Shown piece after piece: positions 25,815-35,347 of a stretch of 64,000 bases of DNA. Both the position numbers and the translations under genes were made by a program. The stretch covers positions 124,001 to 188,000 of the forward strand of contig NZ_JAVDQG010000005.1 of NCBI RefSeq assembly GCF_031454155.1. Direction: 5' to 3'. Each line of letters starts with the position of its first letter. Position 1 is the stretch's first letter. The DNA is from Desmospora profundinema (lineage in GTDB: Bacteria > Bacillota > Bacilli > Thermoactinomycetales > DSM-45169). The notes below the pieces were generated by a model. It saw only the letters and a program-made list of their open reading frames with translations. It ran no database searches and was not told where the DNA came from.

Positions 25815-26866
25815 GCCGATCCGTTGCGGGAACGAATCCGAACTTCCGGTCCCTCCATCGGTGTGGCGGCACGGGCCTTTGTTTCAGCCGCCTGGGGGTG
25901 CTCCAACCAGCAGGAAACCCGGTGGGTGTCCGACACCGTCGATACCTCCGGCATCTCTTCATGACAGATCACCATGGCATGTGGACAACGGTCTGCAAAA
26001 GGACAACCCGCAGGTGGATCAAACAGATCCGGGGGAGATCCCGGAATCGGTGTCAATTCCTCATCCCGTTTCCAATCCAACCGGGGCATCGAACGCATCA
26101 ATCCCCATGTGTAGGGATGACGGGAGCGATGAAAAATGTCGTTCACCCTTCCCGATTCCACCACTTTTCCTCCATACATGACCGCCACTTGTTGGGCCGC
26201 CTCCGCCACCACCCCTAAGTCGTGAGTGATCAGGAGGATAGCCGTTTCCGTTTTCTCCTGTAACCCCTTCATCAAATCCAATATTTGTGCCTGTATGGTC
26301 ACATCCAACGCGGTAGTCGGTTCGTCCGCGATCAACACCTTGGGATTGCAGGCCAGGGCAATGGCGATCATGCCCCGCTGACGCATTCCCCCGCTGAATT
26401 CATGGGGGAACTGGTTCACCCGTTTCTCAGGAGTCGGAATTCCTACCAGCCGCAACATTTCTAATGCCCGCTTGCGGGCTTGTTCCCGATTGAATGATTG
26501 ATGCCACATCAACCCCTCCATGATCTGCTTCCCCACAGTCATCGTAGGATTTAACGAGGTCATCGGATCTTGGAAGATCATTCCGATCTCCGAGCCGCGA
26601 ACCTGAAACATCTCCTTTTCGGATACCCGTGCCAGATCACGGCCGCCAAAGCGGATCTCCCCCGCTTCCATCCGCCCCGGCGGAGAAGGAATCAAGCGAA
26701 CGATTGCTTGAGCGGTTACACTTTTCCCGCTTCCCGACTCCCCCACGACGGCCAAGGTCTCCCCTTTGGCCAATTTGAGATCCACCCCCCGAACAGCGTG
26801 AACGGGACCGGCGTGGGTATGAAACGTGACGTGCAAGTTTTTGATTTCCAATATCGGTTCCATCAC
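25811..26866 (-). CDS. Oligopeptide ABC transporter ATPase (OppD-type)
   Basis: 351 aa. Powers import of peptides or similar solutes. Walker A GESGSGKS near residue 40, Q-loop in MIFQDPMTSLNP, signature FSGGMRQRG, Walker B VLIADEPTTALD, and H-loop LITHDLG. The C-terminal Opp extension has DPPAGCPFADRCPHA and a later HRVSCWL, the cysteines of an iron-sulfur-like cluster. GTG 26866 (ATG 26863 possible). It is separated from oppC by a MITE, and no OppF-type second ATPase or binding protein follows. Confidence 0.93.
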   Translation of the reverse strand: MMEPILEIKNLHVTFHTHAGPVHAVRGVDLKLAKGETLAVVGESGSGKSVTAQAIVRLIPSPPGRMEAGEIRFGGRDLARVSEKEMFQVRGSEIGMIFQDPMTSLNPTMTVGKQIMEGLMWHQSFNREQARKRALEMLRLVGIPTPEKRVNQFPHEFSGGMRQRGMIAIALACNPKVLIADEPTTALDVTIQAQILDLMKGLQEKTETAILLITHDLGVVAEAAQQVAVMYGGKVVESGRVNDIFHRSRHPYTWGLMRSMPRLDWKRDEELTPIPGSPPDLFDPPAGCPFADRCPHAMVICHEEMPEVSTVSDTHRVSCWLEHPQAAETKARAATPMEGPEVRIRSRNGSA

Positions 26867-26927
26867 ACCAACCTCTCCTTCGGGCGAAGTCCCTTACAAT
26901 GTTGTCCTAGTACTACAGTTGCATTTG

Positions 26928-27119
26928 TACGAAGAGTCTATATGAGCGTGGGTTGATCGGGCTGGCGGGCTGTCTTCGATCTCTTGCAAAAAGCGCATAG
27001 TGAGACCGGGAGCGAAGTGACTCAGGCGAAACTTGTGCTCTGTGAGTGCAAAGGCTCTCCGCCAGCCATACCAACCCTCTCTCGTTCTTGCGAAAAATTG
27101 AATTACCAGACAGACCCTA
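26928..27119. mobile_element. MITE-like element, copy 3 (between oppC and oppD)
   Basis: The right end reads TTACCAGACAGACCCTA and the inner part shares CTTGCAAAAAGCGCA with copy 1 and GGGAGCGAAGTGAC with copy 2. It appears to be the longest version. The left end is eroded, so 26928 is approximate. Without a gene of its own. Confidence 0.65.
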
Positions 27120-27130
27120 GAGGCTACCAC

Positions 27131-28048
27131 TCATCTGCGCATTTTCGGATCCAGGGCGTCTCGAAGTCCGTCTCCCAGGGCGTTAAAGGCCAGGAGTGTC
27201 AGACTGAGCATAAACGCCGGAAAAAAGAGACGCCACCATTCATCGGATAAAATCACGACCAAAGCATCGTTGATCATCGTACCCCAGCTGGCGATGGGAG
27301 CCTGCACCCCCAGCCCGAGAAAACTGAGGAAAGCTTCCGCAAAGATGGCGCTAGGAACGGTGAACGTCAGCATCACAATGATCGGCCCCATCGCATTGGG
27401 GATCAAGTGCTTACGCATCAACCTGCGGGAATCGGCCCCCAATGTACGGGCAGCCAACACAAACTCCTGTTGTTTCAGTTGCAGCACTTGCCCCCGGACC
27501 AGACGGGCCATATTGAGCCAACCGGTCGCCGTCAGGGCGATTATAATCGTCAACAATCCTGGCCCCATCACCACTAGCAATAGAATCACCACCAACAGGT
27601 AGGGCAATCCCCACAATACATCAACAATCCGCATCATCACTTCATCCACCCGTCCCCCTTTGTATCCGGAGATTCCCCCGTACAGGACTCCGATGACCAG
27701 ATCGATCATGGCGGCAACCACGCCGATGGTCAGAGAGATACGGGCACCGTACCAGGTGCGGACAAATACGTCGCGCCCCAGTTCATCCGTTCCAAACCAG
27801 TGCTCTGTGGAAGGGGGGGCGTTTTTATTGTTCAGTTGATTTCCGTAGTATGTATAGTCGGTGAGAAACGGCCCGAAAATGGCCAGTAAAAACAATGCCA
27901 AGATCGTGTAAAGGCCGATCATGGCCAGCCAGTTTTGCCGGAGCCGCCTCCAGGCATCCTGCCAATAGTGGACGCTGGGCCGCTTCAACCCCTCCGCTTC
28001 CTGCCCTCGTTTAGGTGCCGGTTCAAACCGCTGTGCGGGAATCGACAT
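27131..28048 (-). CDS. Oligopeptide ABC transporter permease (OppC-type)
   Basis: 305 aa. About six helices; N-terminal OppC segment WQDAWRRLRQNWLAMIGLY, HWFGTDELGRDVFVRTWYGA characteristic of DppC/OppC, and the EAA loop EFVLAARTLGADSRRLMRKH that contacts the ATPase. Forms the pore with OppB. GGAGG before ATG 28048; only three bases from oppB. The stop codon lies about ten bases before a MITE. Confidence 0.94.
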   Translation of the reverse strand: MSIPAQRFEPAPKRGQEAEGLKRPSVHYWQDAWRRLRQNWLAMIGLYTILALFLLAIFGPFLTDYTYYGNQLNNKNAPPSTEHWFGTDELGRDVFVRTWYGARISLTIGVVAAMIDLVIGVLYGGISGYKGGRVDEVMMRIVDVLWGLPYLLVVILLLVVMGPGLLTIIIALTATGWLNMARLVRGQVLQLKQQEFVLAARTLGADSRRLMRKHLIPNAMGPIIVMLTFTVPSAIFAEAFLSFLGLGVQAPIASWGTMINDALVVILSDEWWRLFFPAFMLSLTLLAFNALGDGLRDALDPKMRR

Positions 28049-28051
28049 CGA

Positions 28052-28984
28052 TCAAGCCCCCTCCTTGGCGCCGATTTTAATCCGGGGATCCACCAGGCCA
28101 TAGGTCAAATCGACCAGAAAGTTCATCCCCACCAAAAAGGCGGAATAAAAAATCGTAGTGCCCATGATCATCGGATAGTCACGGTTGGCGATACTCTCTA
28201 CAAAGTACGCTCCGATCCCTGGAATCGAAAAGATCTGTTCGATGACAAAACTGCCGGTTAAAATGCCGGCTGTCAGGGGGCCGAGGATCGTCAATACCGG
28301 AATAATGGCGTTACGTAAGGTGTGTCGAGTGATTACCCGCCAAGGCGGCAGCCCTTTGGAACGGGCCGTCCGTATATAATCCTGGCTGATGACATCCAGC
28401 ATACTGGAACGCATCAACCGCGTAACTAAGGCCAAGGGAGTGAATGCAAGCGCCATCGCCGGCAGAATGGTTTGGTCGAAACTTCCCCAACCCGCAATCG
28501 GCAGCCAATCCCACTCCAGTCCCAGATATTTTTGCAACAATGGTGCGATGACAAAGTTGGGAATGGAGATACCCAATACCGCCAACACCATCAGTGTGTA
28601 ATCCGGAAGGCGGTTTTGCCGTAAAGCGGCGACGGTGCCCATCACAATTCCGGCACAGGTAGCCAGAATGAGGGCTTGCGCCCCCAACTGGGCCGATACG
28701 GGAAAACCGTCCGCCAGCATGTCGTTGACGGAGCGGCCCATGTGATTGATCGAGATACCGAAGTCCAGCTTCAGCAGGTTACCCATATAGATCAAATATT
28801 GTACCGGCTTCGGCTTGTCCAGGCCGTATTGGGCTTCCAGGTTGGCCAATGTCTGTTCCGGCAGATTGCGGTCCGAGGTGAATGGATCCCCGGGAATGGC
28901 GTGCATCAGCCAAAAGGTAAGGGTGGAGATCAACCAGAGCGAAAGAAGCATCAAACCGATCCGTTTTCCGATATAACGCCACAT
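28052..28984 (-). CDS. Oligopeptide ABC transporter permease (OppB-type)
   Basis: 310 aa. First helix IGLMLLSLWLISTLTFWLMH, then AIPGDPF, typical of OppB/DppB; EAA loop DYIRTARSKGLPPWRVITRH and C-terminal VIEQIFSIPGIGAYFVESI. ATG 28984 lies eight bases after GGAGG; a GTG at 28993 is too close. It heads oppB-oppC-oppD behind an attenuated leader RNA. No substrate-binding protein gene is in the window, so the solute is undefined. Confidence 0.94.
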   Translation of the reverse strand: MWRYIGKRIGLMLLSLWLISTLTFWLMHAIPGDPFTSDRNLPEQTLANLEAQYGLDKPKPVQYLIYMGNLLKLDFGISINHMGRSVNDMLADGFPVSAQLGAQALILATCAGIVMGTVAALRQNRLPDYTLMVLAVLGISIPNFVIAPLLQKYLGLEWDWLPIAGWGSFDQTILPAMALAFTPLALVTRLMRSSMLDVISQDYIRTARSKGLPPWRVITRHTLRNAIIPVLTILGPLTAGILTGSFVIEQIFSIPGIGAYFVESIANRDYPMIMGTTIFYSAFLVGMNFLVDLTYGLVDPRIKIGAKEGA

Positions 28985-29084
28985 CCGGTACACCTCCGCC
29001 GATTTTTCCGATGAATTTCACTCTTCTTACATCTTGTTCGACGATCCATCCATTTTCCCCTGTATCACCGCCGGAGAGCGAAAG

Positions 29085-29315
29085 AAAAACCCCCGACATT
29101 CATCTGTCGGGGGCCAGATTGATGACAAAGTAGGCCCGGGGCCCGATTTTCGTCTCCGCACCTCTTTCCTTCTCACCGATGAGGGGAAGTCCGCTCCGTC
29201 TCCTTCGGACTCAACCAGCGGCCAATAGAAAAGCAAGGTGGCCGCTAAACGGTTGGGTCCTACGGAGACTCCACTGGGGGTTGGTCAAAGGGTGCTACGC
29301 TGAAAATCGTTCCCC
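29085..29315 (-). promoter_or_regulatory. Structured leader RNA with attenuator, class unknown (oppB leader)
   Basis: Read on the minus strand. CGATTTTC/GAAAATCG closes the domain (29304-29311 with 29144-29151). Then comes GCACC-CTTT/AAAG-A-GGTGC. Inside is a long arm from 29269 to 29198: GTCTCC, GTA/GAA internal loop, GGAC, CAACC, and an AGCGGCCA/TGGCCGCT tip. A TTCC-CTCA/TGAG-GGAA hairpin follows. Downstream lie GGGCC...GGCCC, an apparent antiterminator, and a terminator CCCCCGAC/GTCGGGGG plus TTTTTC (29090-29113). It resembles a riboswitch but not one I recognise. No gene lies between 28985 and 29372. Confidence 0.65.
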
Positions 29316-29372
29316 TCTTCCCTTATAAGGAGTTTATCGGGGGCAAGTCTTGTGCCGGATTTCTCCCAGGAT

Positions 29373-30617
29373 TCAGGAAGGAACGGCGACCAGCGCTTCT
29401 TCCTCCACGTCCAGTCCAAACGCGCTGTGCAACTCTTTCACCGCCTGGGCAGCCTGCTCCTTAGCAATCACGCAGGAAATTTTGATTTCCGATGTGGATA
29501 CCATTTTGATATGGATGCCCGCCTCACTGAGAGCGGTGAACATTTTGGCAGCGACACCGGGATTGGTAACCATACCGGCCCCCACTGTGGAGACCTTGGC
29601 CAGCCCGGTTTCCGACAGCACTTCCAGATAGCCCAATTCGCCTTTCAAGCTCTCGATCACTTCTTTGGCCGACTCCCACTCATCTTCATGTACGCTGAAT
29701 GCCACATCGATCCGTTCTTTTACGTGCTCACTGGTGACAATCATGTCTACATTAATGTGGGCGTCAGCCAGACGGCTGAACAGCGTTGTCAGGCTCTCGG
29801 TAGCATTGGGCAGCCCCAGGACTTTCACCCGGGCTACATGAAGATCGTGAGCCACTCCGCGTACGTTCCATACTTCTTCCATTTGTGCTGCCTCCTTCAC
29901 CCAGGTTCCTTCTTCGTCCACAAAGCTGGAACGGACCACCAACGGCACGCCGTGAGTCATCGCACATTCCACGGAACGGGGATGCAGCACTCCCGCACCC
30001 AAATTGGCCAGTTCCAACATCTCTTCAAAAGAGATCTCCTCTAATTTGCGCGCCTGGGGCGCCAAACGGGGATCTGCCGTAAATACGCCGGTCACATCGG
30101 TAAATATTTCGCAACGATCCGCTTGCAACGCAGCCGCCAAAGCCACAGCGGTGGTATCGGAACCGCCGCGCCCCAATGTGGTGATATGCCCATCCGGTGA
30201 AATACCCTGGAAGCCGGCCACCACGACCACCTCTCCCTGATCCAGGCATTCCCGCAACCGGTCCGTATCAATCGATTCGATCCGCGCTTTTCCATATACG
30301 TCATTGGTGTGAATTCCCGCTTGCCAGCCGGTCATGGGATGAGCTTTCACCTCCAGCTTCTGCAACGCCATGCTCAACAGCGCAATGGTCACTTGCTCAC
30401 CGGTGGTTAACAGCACATCCATTTCACGCTGAGACGGGCGGTCGGTGATGTCCTTGGCCAAACCCACCAATTCATCGGTGGTTTTCCCCATGGCGGACAC
30501 CGTCACAACCACTTGGTTCCCTTCGCTGGCGGTACGGGCCACCCGCTCCGCCACCTTCTGGATCCGTTCCACACTTCCGACGGACGTTCCTCCAAACTTC
30601 TGTACGACCAGTCCCAT
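29373..30617 (-). CDS. lysC: Aspartate kinase, lysine-responsive type
   Basis: 414 aa. Phosphorylates aspartate at the head of the lysine, methionine and threonine pathways. Kinase signature VQKFGGTSVGSVERI at residues 5-19, TLGRGGSDTTAVALA near 170, then two ACT domains (about 265-400) with VDMIVTS and IHIKMVSTSEIKISCVI. The length is that of the single-polypeptide aspartokinase II type, which carries an internal beta-subunit start in Bacillus. Governed by a lysine riboswitch. The oppB leader begins about 60 bases past the stop, with no other terminator in between. Confidence 0.95.
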   Translation of the reverse strand: MGLVVQKFGGTSVGSVERIQKVAERVARTASEGNQVVVTVSAMGKTTDELVGLAKDITDRPSQREMDVLLTTGEQVTIALLSMALQKLEVKAHPMTGWQAGIHTNDVYGKARIESIDTDRLRECLDQGEVVVVAGFQGISPDGHITTLGRGGSDTTAVALAAALQADRCEIFTDVTGVFTADPRLAPQARKLEEISFEEMLELANLGAGVLHPRSVECAMTHGVPLVVRSSFVDEEGTWVKEAAQMEEVWNVRGVAHDLHVARVKVLGLPNATESLTTLFSRLADAHINVDMIVTSEHVKERIDVAFSVHEDEWESAKEVIESLKGELGYLEVLSETGLAKVSTVGAGMVTNPGVAAKMFTALSEAGIHIKMVSTSEIKISCVIAKEQAAQAVKELHSAFGLDVEEEALVAVPS

Positions 30618-30684
30618 GGTTTGCGCGATCTCCTCTCTTCTCTTTCGGGCTTTTTGTTCGGTGAGGGTCTCACCTCAAATAATA

Positions 30685-30920
30685 AAAGCGACAGCGGGAA
30701 TTCCAGCTGTCGCCTACCTGACGGTTCGACCAGCCTCACTGGCTCCCTTGTGAGTTAGTGCTCCACGAAAACCCGTTTCGTGACAGTCCCGCCCCTGTTC
30801 GGTGACGGACCCAGCTTCCTCCCTGCGGGGGGATTCCACTTCGGCGATAGTCCCTTTCCCGTTCTTTCCCCGGCTCCCGCGCCTCGGGAACGGTACTGAT
30901 GACCACCGCGCCTCTACTAC
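30685..30920 (-). promoter_or_regulatory. Lysine riboswitch (L-box) of lysC
   Basis: Minus-strand landmarks in order: AGAGGCGCGG, AGTA, GGGAAAGGGACTATCGCCGA, GCTGGGTCC, CACCGAACAGGGGCGGGACT, GTCACG and GGAGCACTA. A terminator GCGACAGC/GCTGTCGC with a TTTTATT tail lies at 30685-30716. Lysine binding should terminate transcription. The remaining upstream stretch to 31173 shows no gene. Confidence 0.93.
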
Positions 30921-31173
30921 ACATGTGTCGTGAGGTACTATTCTTTTTCATAACATGCGGTCCGGAAAATGAAATCAGGCATTTGAAGTTTTCCGCCGCA
31001 TCTTTATTCATGATGCTAACACATCCACAAGAGAGGAACAATCCCACACTGGACGATTCTGCGCGTGTAATCGCTGGAAATATACCATGAAAGATAATCA
31101 GCTGGTGGATCTTCCCTGTTTCCGGCAATCGCTGAAAGATGCTGATGAATGGAAAAATCCCCTCTTCAAAATG

Positions 31174-31497
31174 TTATTGATACGTCTTCAAAATCGCCTG
31201 CAGCTTAGATGCCAGTCCCAGATTTCCTTTCACTTTCAGTTTTCCTGTCATCATAGCAGTAACCGGGCTCTGCTCACCCCGAACCAGCTTAGCCAGAAGA
31301 TCCTCACTGGCCAGGAGGGTGCAAGCCGCTTCCCATGGCGTTCCTTCGGCGTATTCCGCTTGTCCTTCCTTCAATTTCACCTGGTGTTGTCCGCCTCCAT
31401 CCAGATCAAACTGGAAAACCGCATCCACCCCTTCAATACCGGCAGGATTCTGATTAGCCTTGTCCACCAACTCTTGAAACAATGGTTGAATCGACAT
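31174..31497 (-). CDS. SCP2-domain lipid-binding protein
   Basis: 107 aa, a single sterol-carrier-protein-2 fold: AVFQFDLDGGGQHQVKLKEG, ACTLLASEDLLAKLVRGE, and MTGKLKVKGNLGLASKLQ, the last matching the SCP2 consensus GKLKIKGNMxLAxKL. Such proteins bind acyl-CoA or other lipids. ATG 31497 follows AGGGG. A perfect FadR-type box lies in its promoter region, tying it to fatty-acid degradation together with lcfA and fadR-etfBA. Confidence 0.85.
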   Translation of the reverse strand: MSIQPLFQELVDKANQNPAGIEGVDAVFQFDLDGGGQHQVKLKEGQAEYAEGTPWEAACTLLASEDLLAKLVRGEQSPVTAMMTGKLKVKGNLGLASKLQAILKTYQ

Positions 31498-31522
31498 ATA
31501 CGACACCCCTGATATTTTTATT

Positions 31523-31585
31523 TGAATGAGTATTCATTCATTATGTGTGCGTAGTCATTTTAAATTTTGAGCAGGATGCTGTCAA
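31523..31585 (-). promoter_or_regulatory. Promoter and FadR operator of the SCP2 gene
   Basis: TTGACA (31580-31585), 17-base spacer, TAAAAT (31557-31562), followed by the palindrome TGAATGAGTATTCATTCA (31523-31540), which fits the Bacillus FadR box TGAATGAnTAnTCATTCA. Confidence 0.8.
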
Positions 31586-31673
31586 CCCGTCTTTTGGTGG
31601 ATAAACCGTTTCATTGGACGGATCCGATCGTTTCCCCGCTCCACGTAATCTGGAATTTACAGTCCTAATCGTA

Positions 31674-31706
31674 ACAGAAAAACCCCAATCATAGGGGTTT
31701 TTCTGT
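31674..31706. terminator. Bidirectional terminator
   Basis: Perfect 13-bp stem ACAGAAAAACCCC/GGGGTTTTTCTGT, 14 bases past the stop of the minus-strand gene at 31720. Confidence 0.85.
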
Positions 31707-31719
31707 AAAGCAAATGACA

Positions 31720-32160
31720 TCACAGCCTTGATTGCCCTGTCATTTGCATCATCATTTGTTTGGCATATCGCAAGTGTTTTTCCGTATAATCCTGCCATTG
31801 AATGATGGTTTCAATGAAAGGTTTATACGCAGCGACAGCAGCGTCTTTCATGACTTGTAAACCGGCTCTTACGTTACGGTCTTCCTGTTCGGCATTTTGT
31901 ATACAAGCGTTTAGGGTTTTCAATATGGAGACCGCTCGCTCTCCGGTCAATAACCTTTGTGCGGATCCGGCTGCTGTCACGCGATGATAAGACGCCGGAA
32001 CAAGATGCTTATGCATTTCCACATTTCCCTTTAAATCTTTCGTTTCGGGTATATGAAACAACTGAGTACTCATGGAACAAACCATTTGTTCCCCATACAA
32101 GCTACGGTTTATCTCCATCACTACGGAGTGCCACGGTTCATTTTGCCTCATTAATAACAC
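31720..32160 (-). CDS. Hypothetical helical protein with a sporulation-type -10 box
   Basis: 146 aa, not recognised. GTG 32160 lies seven bases after AAGGAGG. The C-terminal half is helical and Met/Gln-rich (HLRYAKQMMMQMTGQ); no signal peptide or membrane helix. The upstream CATACCATA at 32208-32216 (minus) fits the -10 of sigma-E/sigma-K promoters, although the -35 match is poor. A spore-related role is possible, but rests on that box alone. Confidence 0.6.
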   Translation of the reverse strand: MLLMRQNEPWHSVVMEINRSLYGEQMVCSMSTQLFHIPETKDLKGNVEMHKHLVPASYHRVTAAGSAQRLLTGERAVSILKTLNACIQNAEQEDRNVRAGLQVMKDAAVAAYKPFIETIIQWQDYTEKHLRYAKQMMMQMTGQSRL

Positions 32161-32413
32161 TTCAACACCTCCTTAGCTCCCGGAGAATGGGGTCAATCGC
32201 CTGTGGATATGGTATGTTGGGTTTCTCCATATGCTACTCAGATCCATATGGGGATCAAGATTTGAAAAAAAATCCAATCCGCTTTTGCCGCCTAAGAGCG
32301 ATCCATATCCCGAATGGAACGAACAGGCGGCAGGAAATCCGTTTGATGCGATTGGAATACGGACATGGGACCAAACTCGCATGGCGGATTGGTGACGCTT
32401 ATGGGCCCGGTAG

Positions 32414-32441
32414 TTGCAGTGAATGGACGATCGGGTATAAT
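32414..32441 (+). promoter_or_regulatory. Sigma-A promoter of tatA
   Basis: TTGCAG, 16-base spacer, perfect TATAAT, about 60 bases before the tatA ATG. The rest of 32161-32413 shows no gene. Confidence 0.7.
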
Positions 32442-32503
32442 GGGGATAGTAAAGTGGACACGATCCCATCATGTACCGTAGTGGGATTCAGGAGTGAAAC
32501 GAA

Positions 32504-32743
32504 ATGCCTTTTGGTAACATCGGTCTATCCGGGTTTCTTCTGATTCTCTTGATCGCCTTGCTCCTGTTCGGCCCCAGCAAACTGCCGGAGCTGGGAAGGG
32601 CTGCTGGCCGCACCTTGAAAGAGTTCAAGGACTCGGTTTCGGGCATCAATGACGACAACAAAAAGAGCGAACCGGAAACGACAAAACCGGAAACCCGCGA
32701 TGCACAAGGGGAGCTGCCGGGCTCCACTGACGTAAAAAAATGA
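32504..32743 (+). CDS. tatA: Twin-arginine translocase subunit TatA
   Basis: 79 aa. One N-terminal helix ([13 protein letters not shown], residues 10-22), hinge [20 protein letters not shown] forming the amphipathic helix, and a charged tail, the full TatA architecture. Oligomers form the pore for folded Tat substrates. GGAG precedes the ATG. No tatC or tatB is adjacent, so the partner must be encoded elsewhere. Confidence 0.94.
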   Translation: MPFGNIGLSGFLLILLIALLLFGPSKLPELGRAAGRTLKEFKDSVSGINDDNKKSEPETTKPETRDAQGELPGSTDVKK

Positions 32744-32782
32744 CAACCCTCCCGCCTATTGATGGCGGAAGGGTTGTTTTTT
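32743..32782. terminator. Terminator between tatA and mobA
   Basis: ACAACCCT.CCGCC/GGCGG.AGGGTTGT stem with TTTTTT tail; serves tatA and possibly mobA from the other side. Confidence 0.88.
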
Positions 32783-32791
32783 CATACATCA

Positions 32792-33415
32792 TCATTTCCA
32801 TTTCCTGGCCCGCTTCAAATCAGATGGCCGGTTCATATTAAACAAGGCCCGTTCTGGATCAATCGACGGCGGAAAGTCCGCTTCATCCAATACATGGATG
32901 GAAATCATCGAACGCAACGCTTGCAGTGAACGTTCCCCGTTTTTGAGCAGCGCTTCCCCCACCGGGAGACAGCGGCGGTGATAACAGGCAAACAGGGGAT
33001 GGAATTTCCCGCCCGTCCGGGGAATGACGGCGTCGGAACCGCTTTCGACGACGGCACTCTGGTACATGACGGCGGCCAGCTCCCTCGAAACAAAGGGCAT
33101 ATCGCAAGCAACCGCCAAGTTCCAATCGTGACTGGAGGCCTGCAACCCGGCAACCAACCCGGCCAAGGGTCCCGCCCCCGGCCATGGATCCCGCACGACC
33201 GGCCAACCCCATTCCGTAAAAGGGTGGAAACGATTGGCCACGATAAACGGCTCCCACTCCCCTCGCCCATGAAGGCGGTGGATCACGCGGCGTGCAAGGG
33301 GCTCCCCGTCGAAATCCAACAGTGCCTTATCCGTTCCCATCCGCCGGGAGGCCCCTCCAGCCAACAAAATCAGGGCCCCTTTCCCTTCATTGGATCTCAT
33401 GCTTGATTTACTCAT
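32792..33415 (-). CDS. mobA: Molybdenum cofactor guanylyltransferase
   Basis: 207 aa. Transfers GMP to molybdopterin. Nucleotide-binding signature [19 protein letters not shown] at residues 14-32, [16 protein letters not shown] near 75, and ACDMPFVS near 100. The ATG overlaps the uvrC stop (ATGAGTAA), so it is read as the second gene of a uvrC-mobA unit. MobA-like proteins also include CTP:molybdopterin cytidylyltransferases; the GPLAGL block favours MobA. No other Mo-cofactor genes are in the window. Confidence 0.88.
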   Translation of the reverse strand: MSKSSMRSNEGKGALILLAGGASRRMGTDKALLDFDGEPLARRVIHRLHGRGEWEPFIVANRFHPFTEWGWPVVRDPWPGAGPLAGLVAGLQASSHDWNLAVACDMPFVSRELAAVMYQSAVVESGSDAVIPRTGGKFHPLFACYHRRCLPVGEALLKNGERSLQALRSMISIHVLDEADFPPSIDPERALFNMNRPSDLKRARKWK

Positions 33416-35207
33416 GCGCTTTCTCCGCTTCCGCACGCTGGAGCGCTTCCCGGATCTGGCGGGCCAGCTTGTCACCGATGCCCGCCTGACGGTACTCTTC
33501 TACAGGAGCTTCCGCCATCCGCTGGATGGAACCAAAATGTTTATACAGCATCTGCTTCCGCTTCTCCCCCACCCCCGGGATCTCGTCCAGAACGGAGTGG
33601 ATCATGGACTTGCCCCGGGCCTGGCGGTGGAACGTAATCGCAAACCGGTGCACTTCTTCTTGGATTCGTTGCAACAGATAAAATTCACGACTCCCCCGCT
33701 TTAACTCCACCTCAACGGGCGGATCGCCGAACAGTAGCTTGGCGGTTCGGTGTTTCTCGTCCTTTACCAAACCGGCGACGGAAACGTATATGCCTAATTC
33801 GTTTTCCAACACGTCCAGCGCCGCCGACATCTGCCCTTTGCCCCCGTCAACAATCACCAGCTCCGGCAGGGGAAGGTCTTCTTTTAAGACGCGGGTATAA
33901 CGGCGGCGAATCACTTCCCGCATCGTCTCATAATCGTCGGGTCCAGCAACCGAACGGATTTTGTACTTGCGATACTCCTTTTTATCCGGGACCCCATCGG
34001 TGAAAACCACCATCGCCGACACCGGATCCGCCCCCTGAATGTTGGAGTTATCAAACGCCTCCACCCGCTTGGGATAGCCGATCCCCATCGCCTCGCCCAA
34101 TTTTCGGGCCGCTTCCACAGTCCGGTCCTGGTCCCGTTCCATCAGCTGGAACCGTTCCTTCAGGGCAATTTCAGCATTCTGTGTAGCCATATCCACCAGC
34201 CGTTTTTTCATACCCCGCTGAGGAATATGGACATGTACCCCTTCCAACCACTGATCCAACAACTCCGCATCCACGCCGGACGGCAGGTGAACCTCCCGGG
34301 GAAGTGTCGGTTTCTCGTGATAAAACTGGGTGACAAAGGAAAGGAAATCCTCTTCCTCCTCACCATAGTGGTGGAAGATGGAGACATCCCGTTCAATCAG
34401 CTTTCCCTGACGGACAAAAAACACCTGGACACACATCATTCCCTTGTCCGCCACATAACCGAATACATCCCGGTCCAGCGCATCATTCAGTGTGACGTGC
34501 TGCTTTACCATCACGGTCTCGATGTGCCGGATCAGATCGCGCAATTCCTTCGCCCGCTCAAAGTCGAGCGCTTCAGCCGCTTCATCCATCTTTCGCTTCA
34601 GATCCCTCTGTACTTCCTGATGGCCGCCGTTCAGGAATCGAATAATGTGACGAGTCATCTCCTCATACTGGGATGGATCCACATCAAACTCGCAGGGAGC
34701 CACACATTGCCCCAGATGATAGTACAGACAGACTCGCTTAGGAAGGGTGCGGCACTTGCGCAAGGGATACAGTTTATCCAGCAGTTTCTTGGTTTGTTGA
34801 GCGGCTTGGGCGTTGGGGTAAGGGCCGAAATAACGGGAGCCGTCCTTTTTCACCCGGCGTGTCACCTCCAGCCGGGGATGTTCTTCTTTTGTTAAGCGAA
34901 TATACGGATACGACTTATCATCCTTCATGAGGACGTTGTAGTGAGGGCGATGCCGTTTGATCAAGTTGGCTTCCAGAACCAGTGCGTCGATCGCAGTCTC
35001 CGTAACGATATATTCAAAATCGGCAATCTGCGAAACCATGAGTTGGGTCTTCCCGTCATGGCTGCCGGTAAAATAGGATCGGACGCGGGATTTTAGACTT
35101 TTGGCCTTTCCCACATACAGGATCCCGCCGTCACCATCCTTCATCAAATAGCAGCCAGGCTGGTCCGGCAAGAGCGAAAGTTTTTCTTTTATCGCACGTT
35201 TCATCAT
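33408..35207 (-). CDS. uvrC: Excinuclease ABC subunit C
   Basis: 599 aa, full length. Makes the two incisions in nucleotide-excision repair. GIY-YIG nuclease domain at residues 10-90 ([20 protein letters not shown]), UVR motif around 205-235 ([19 protein letters not shown]), RNase H-like domain ([20 protein letters not shown], then [15 protein letters not shown]), and a C-terminal helix-hairpin-helix ([18 protein letters not shown]). GGGAGG before the first of two ATGs. Confidence 0.97.
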   Translation of the reverse strand: MMKRAIKEKLSLLPDQPGCYLMKDGDGGILYVGKAKSLKSRVRSYFTGSHDGKTQLMVSQIADFEYIVTETAIDALVLEANLIKRHRPHYNVLMKDDKSYPYIRLTKEEHPRLEVTRRVKKDGSRYFGPYPNAQAAQQTKKLLDKLYPLRKCRTLPKRVCLYYHLGQCVAPCEFDVDPSQYEEMTRHIIRFLNGGHQEVQRDLKRKMDEAAEALDFERAKELRDLIRHIETVMVKQHVTLNDALDRDVFGYVADKGMMCVQVFFVRQGKLIERDVSIFHHYGEEEEDFLSFVTQFYHEKPTLPREVHLPSGVDAELLDQWLEGVHVHIPQRGMKKRLVDMATQNAEIALKERFQLMERDQDRTVEAARKLGEAMGIGYPKRVEAFDNSNIQGADPVSAMVVFTDGVPDKKEYRKYKIRSVAGPDDYETMREVIRRRYTRVLKEDLPLPELVIVDGGKGQMSAALDVLENELGIYVSVAGLVKDEKHRTAKLLFGDPPVEVELKRGSREFYLLQRIQEEVHRFAITFHRQARGKSMIHSVLDEIPGVGEKRKQMLYKHFGSIQRMAEAPVEEYRQAGIGDKLARQIREALQRAEAEKAHE

Positions 35208-35347
35208 GGCTCCCTCCCTTTCTTATGGTACCACAGGAACGGATGTTTCTCCTTTCTTCTCTTTCGTTCTTGCCTGCGGGTTGTCCTGACATCTAGGAAG
35301 GGCTAACATAGATTTATCACACATCCGCATGATGGGAGGAATCCTCC

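Noticed and set aside
31541-31798. 85-codon minus-strand frame
   Set aside because: Overlaps the terminator and the end of the better supported 31720-32160 gene.
32173-32472. 99-codon minus-strand frame between the 146-aa gene and tatA
   Set aside because: Low-complexity composition, no ribosome site, and it crosses the tatA promoter.
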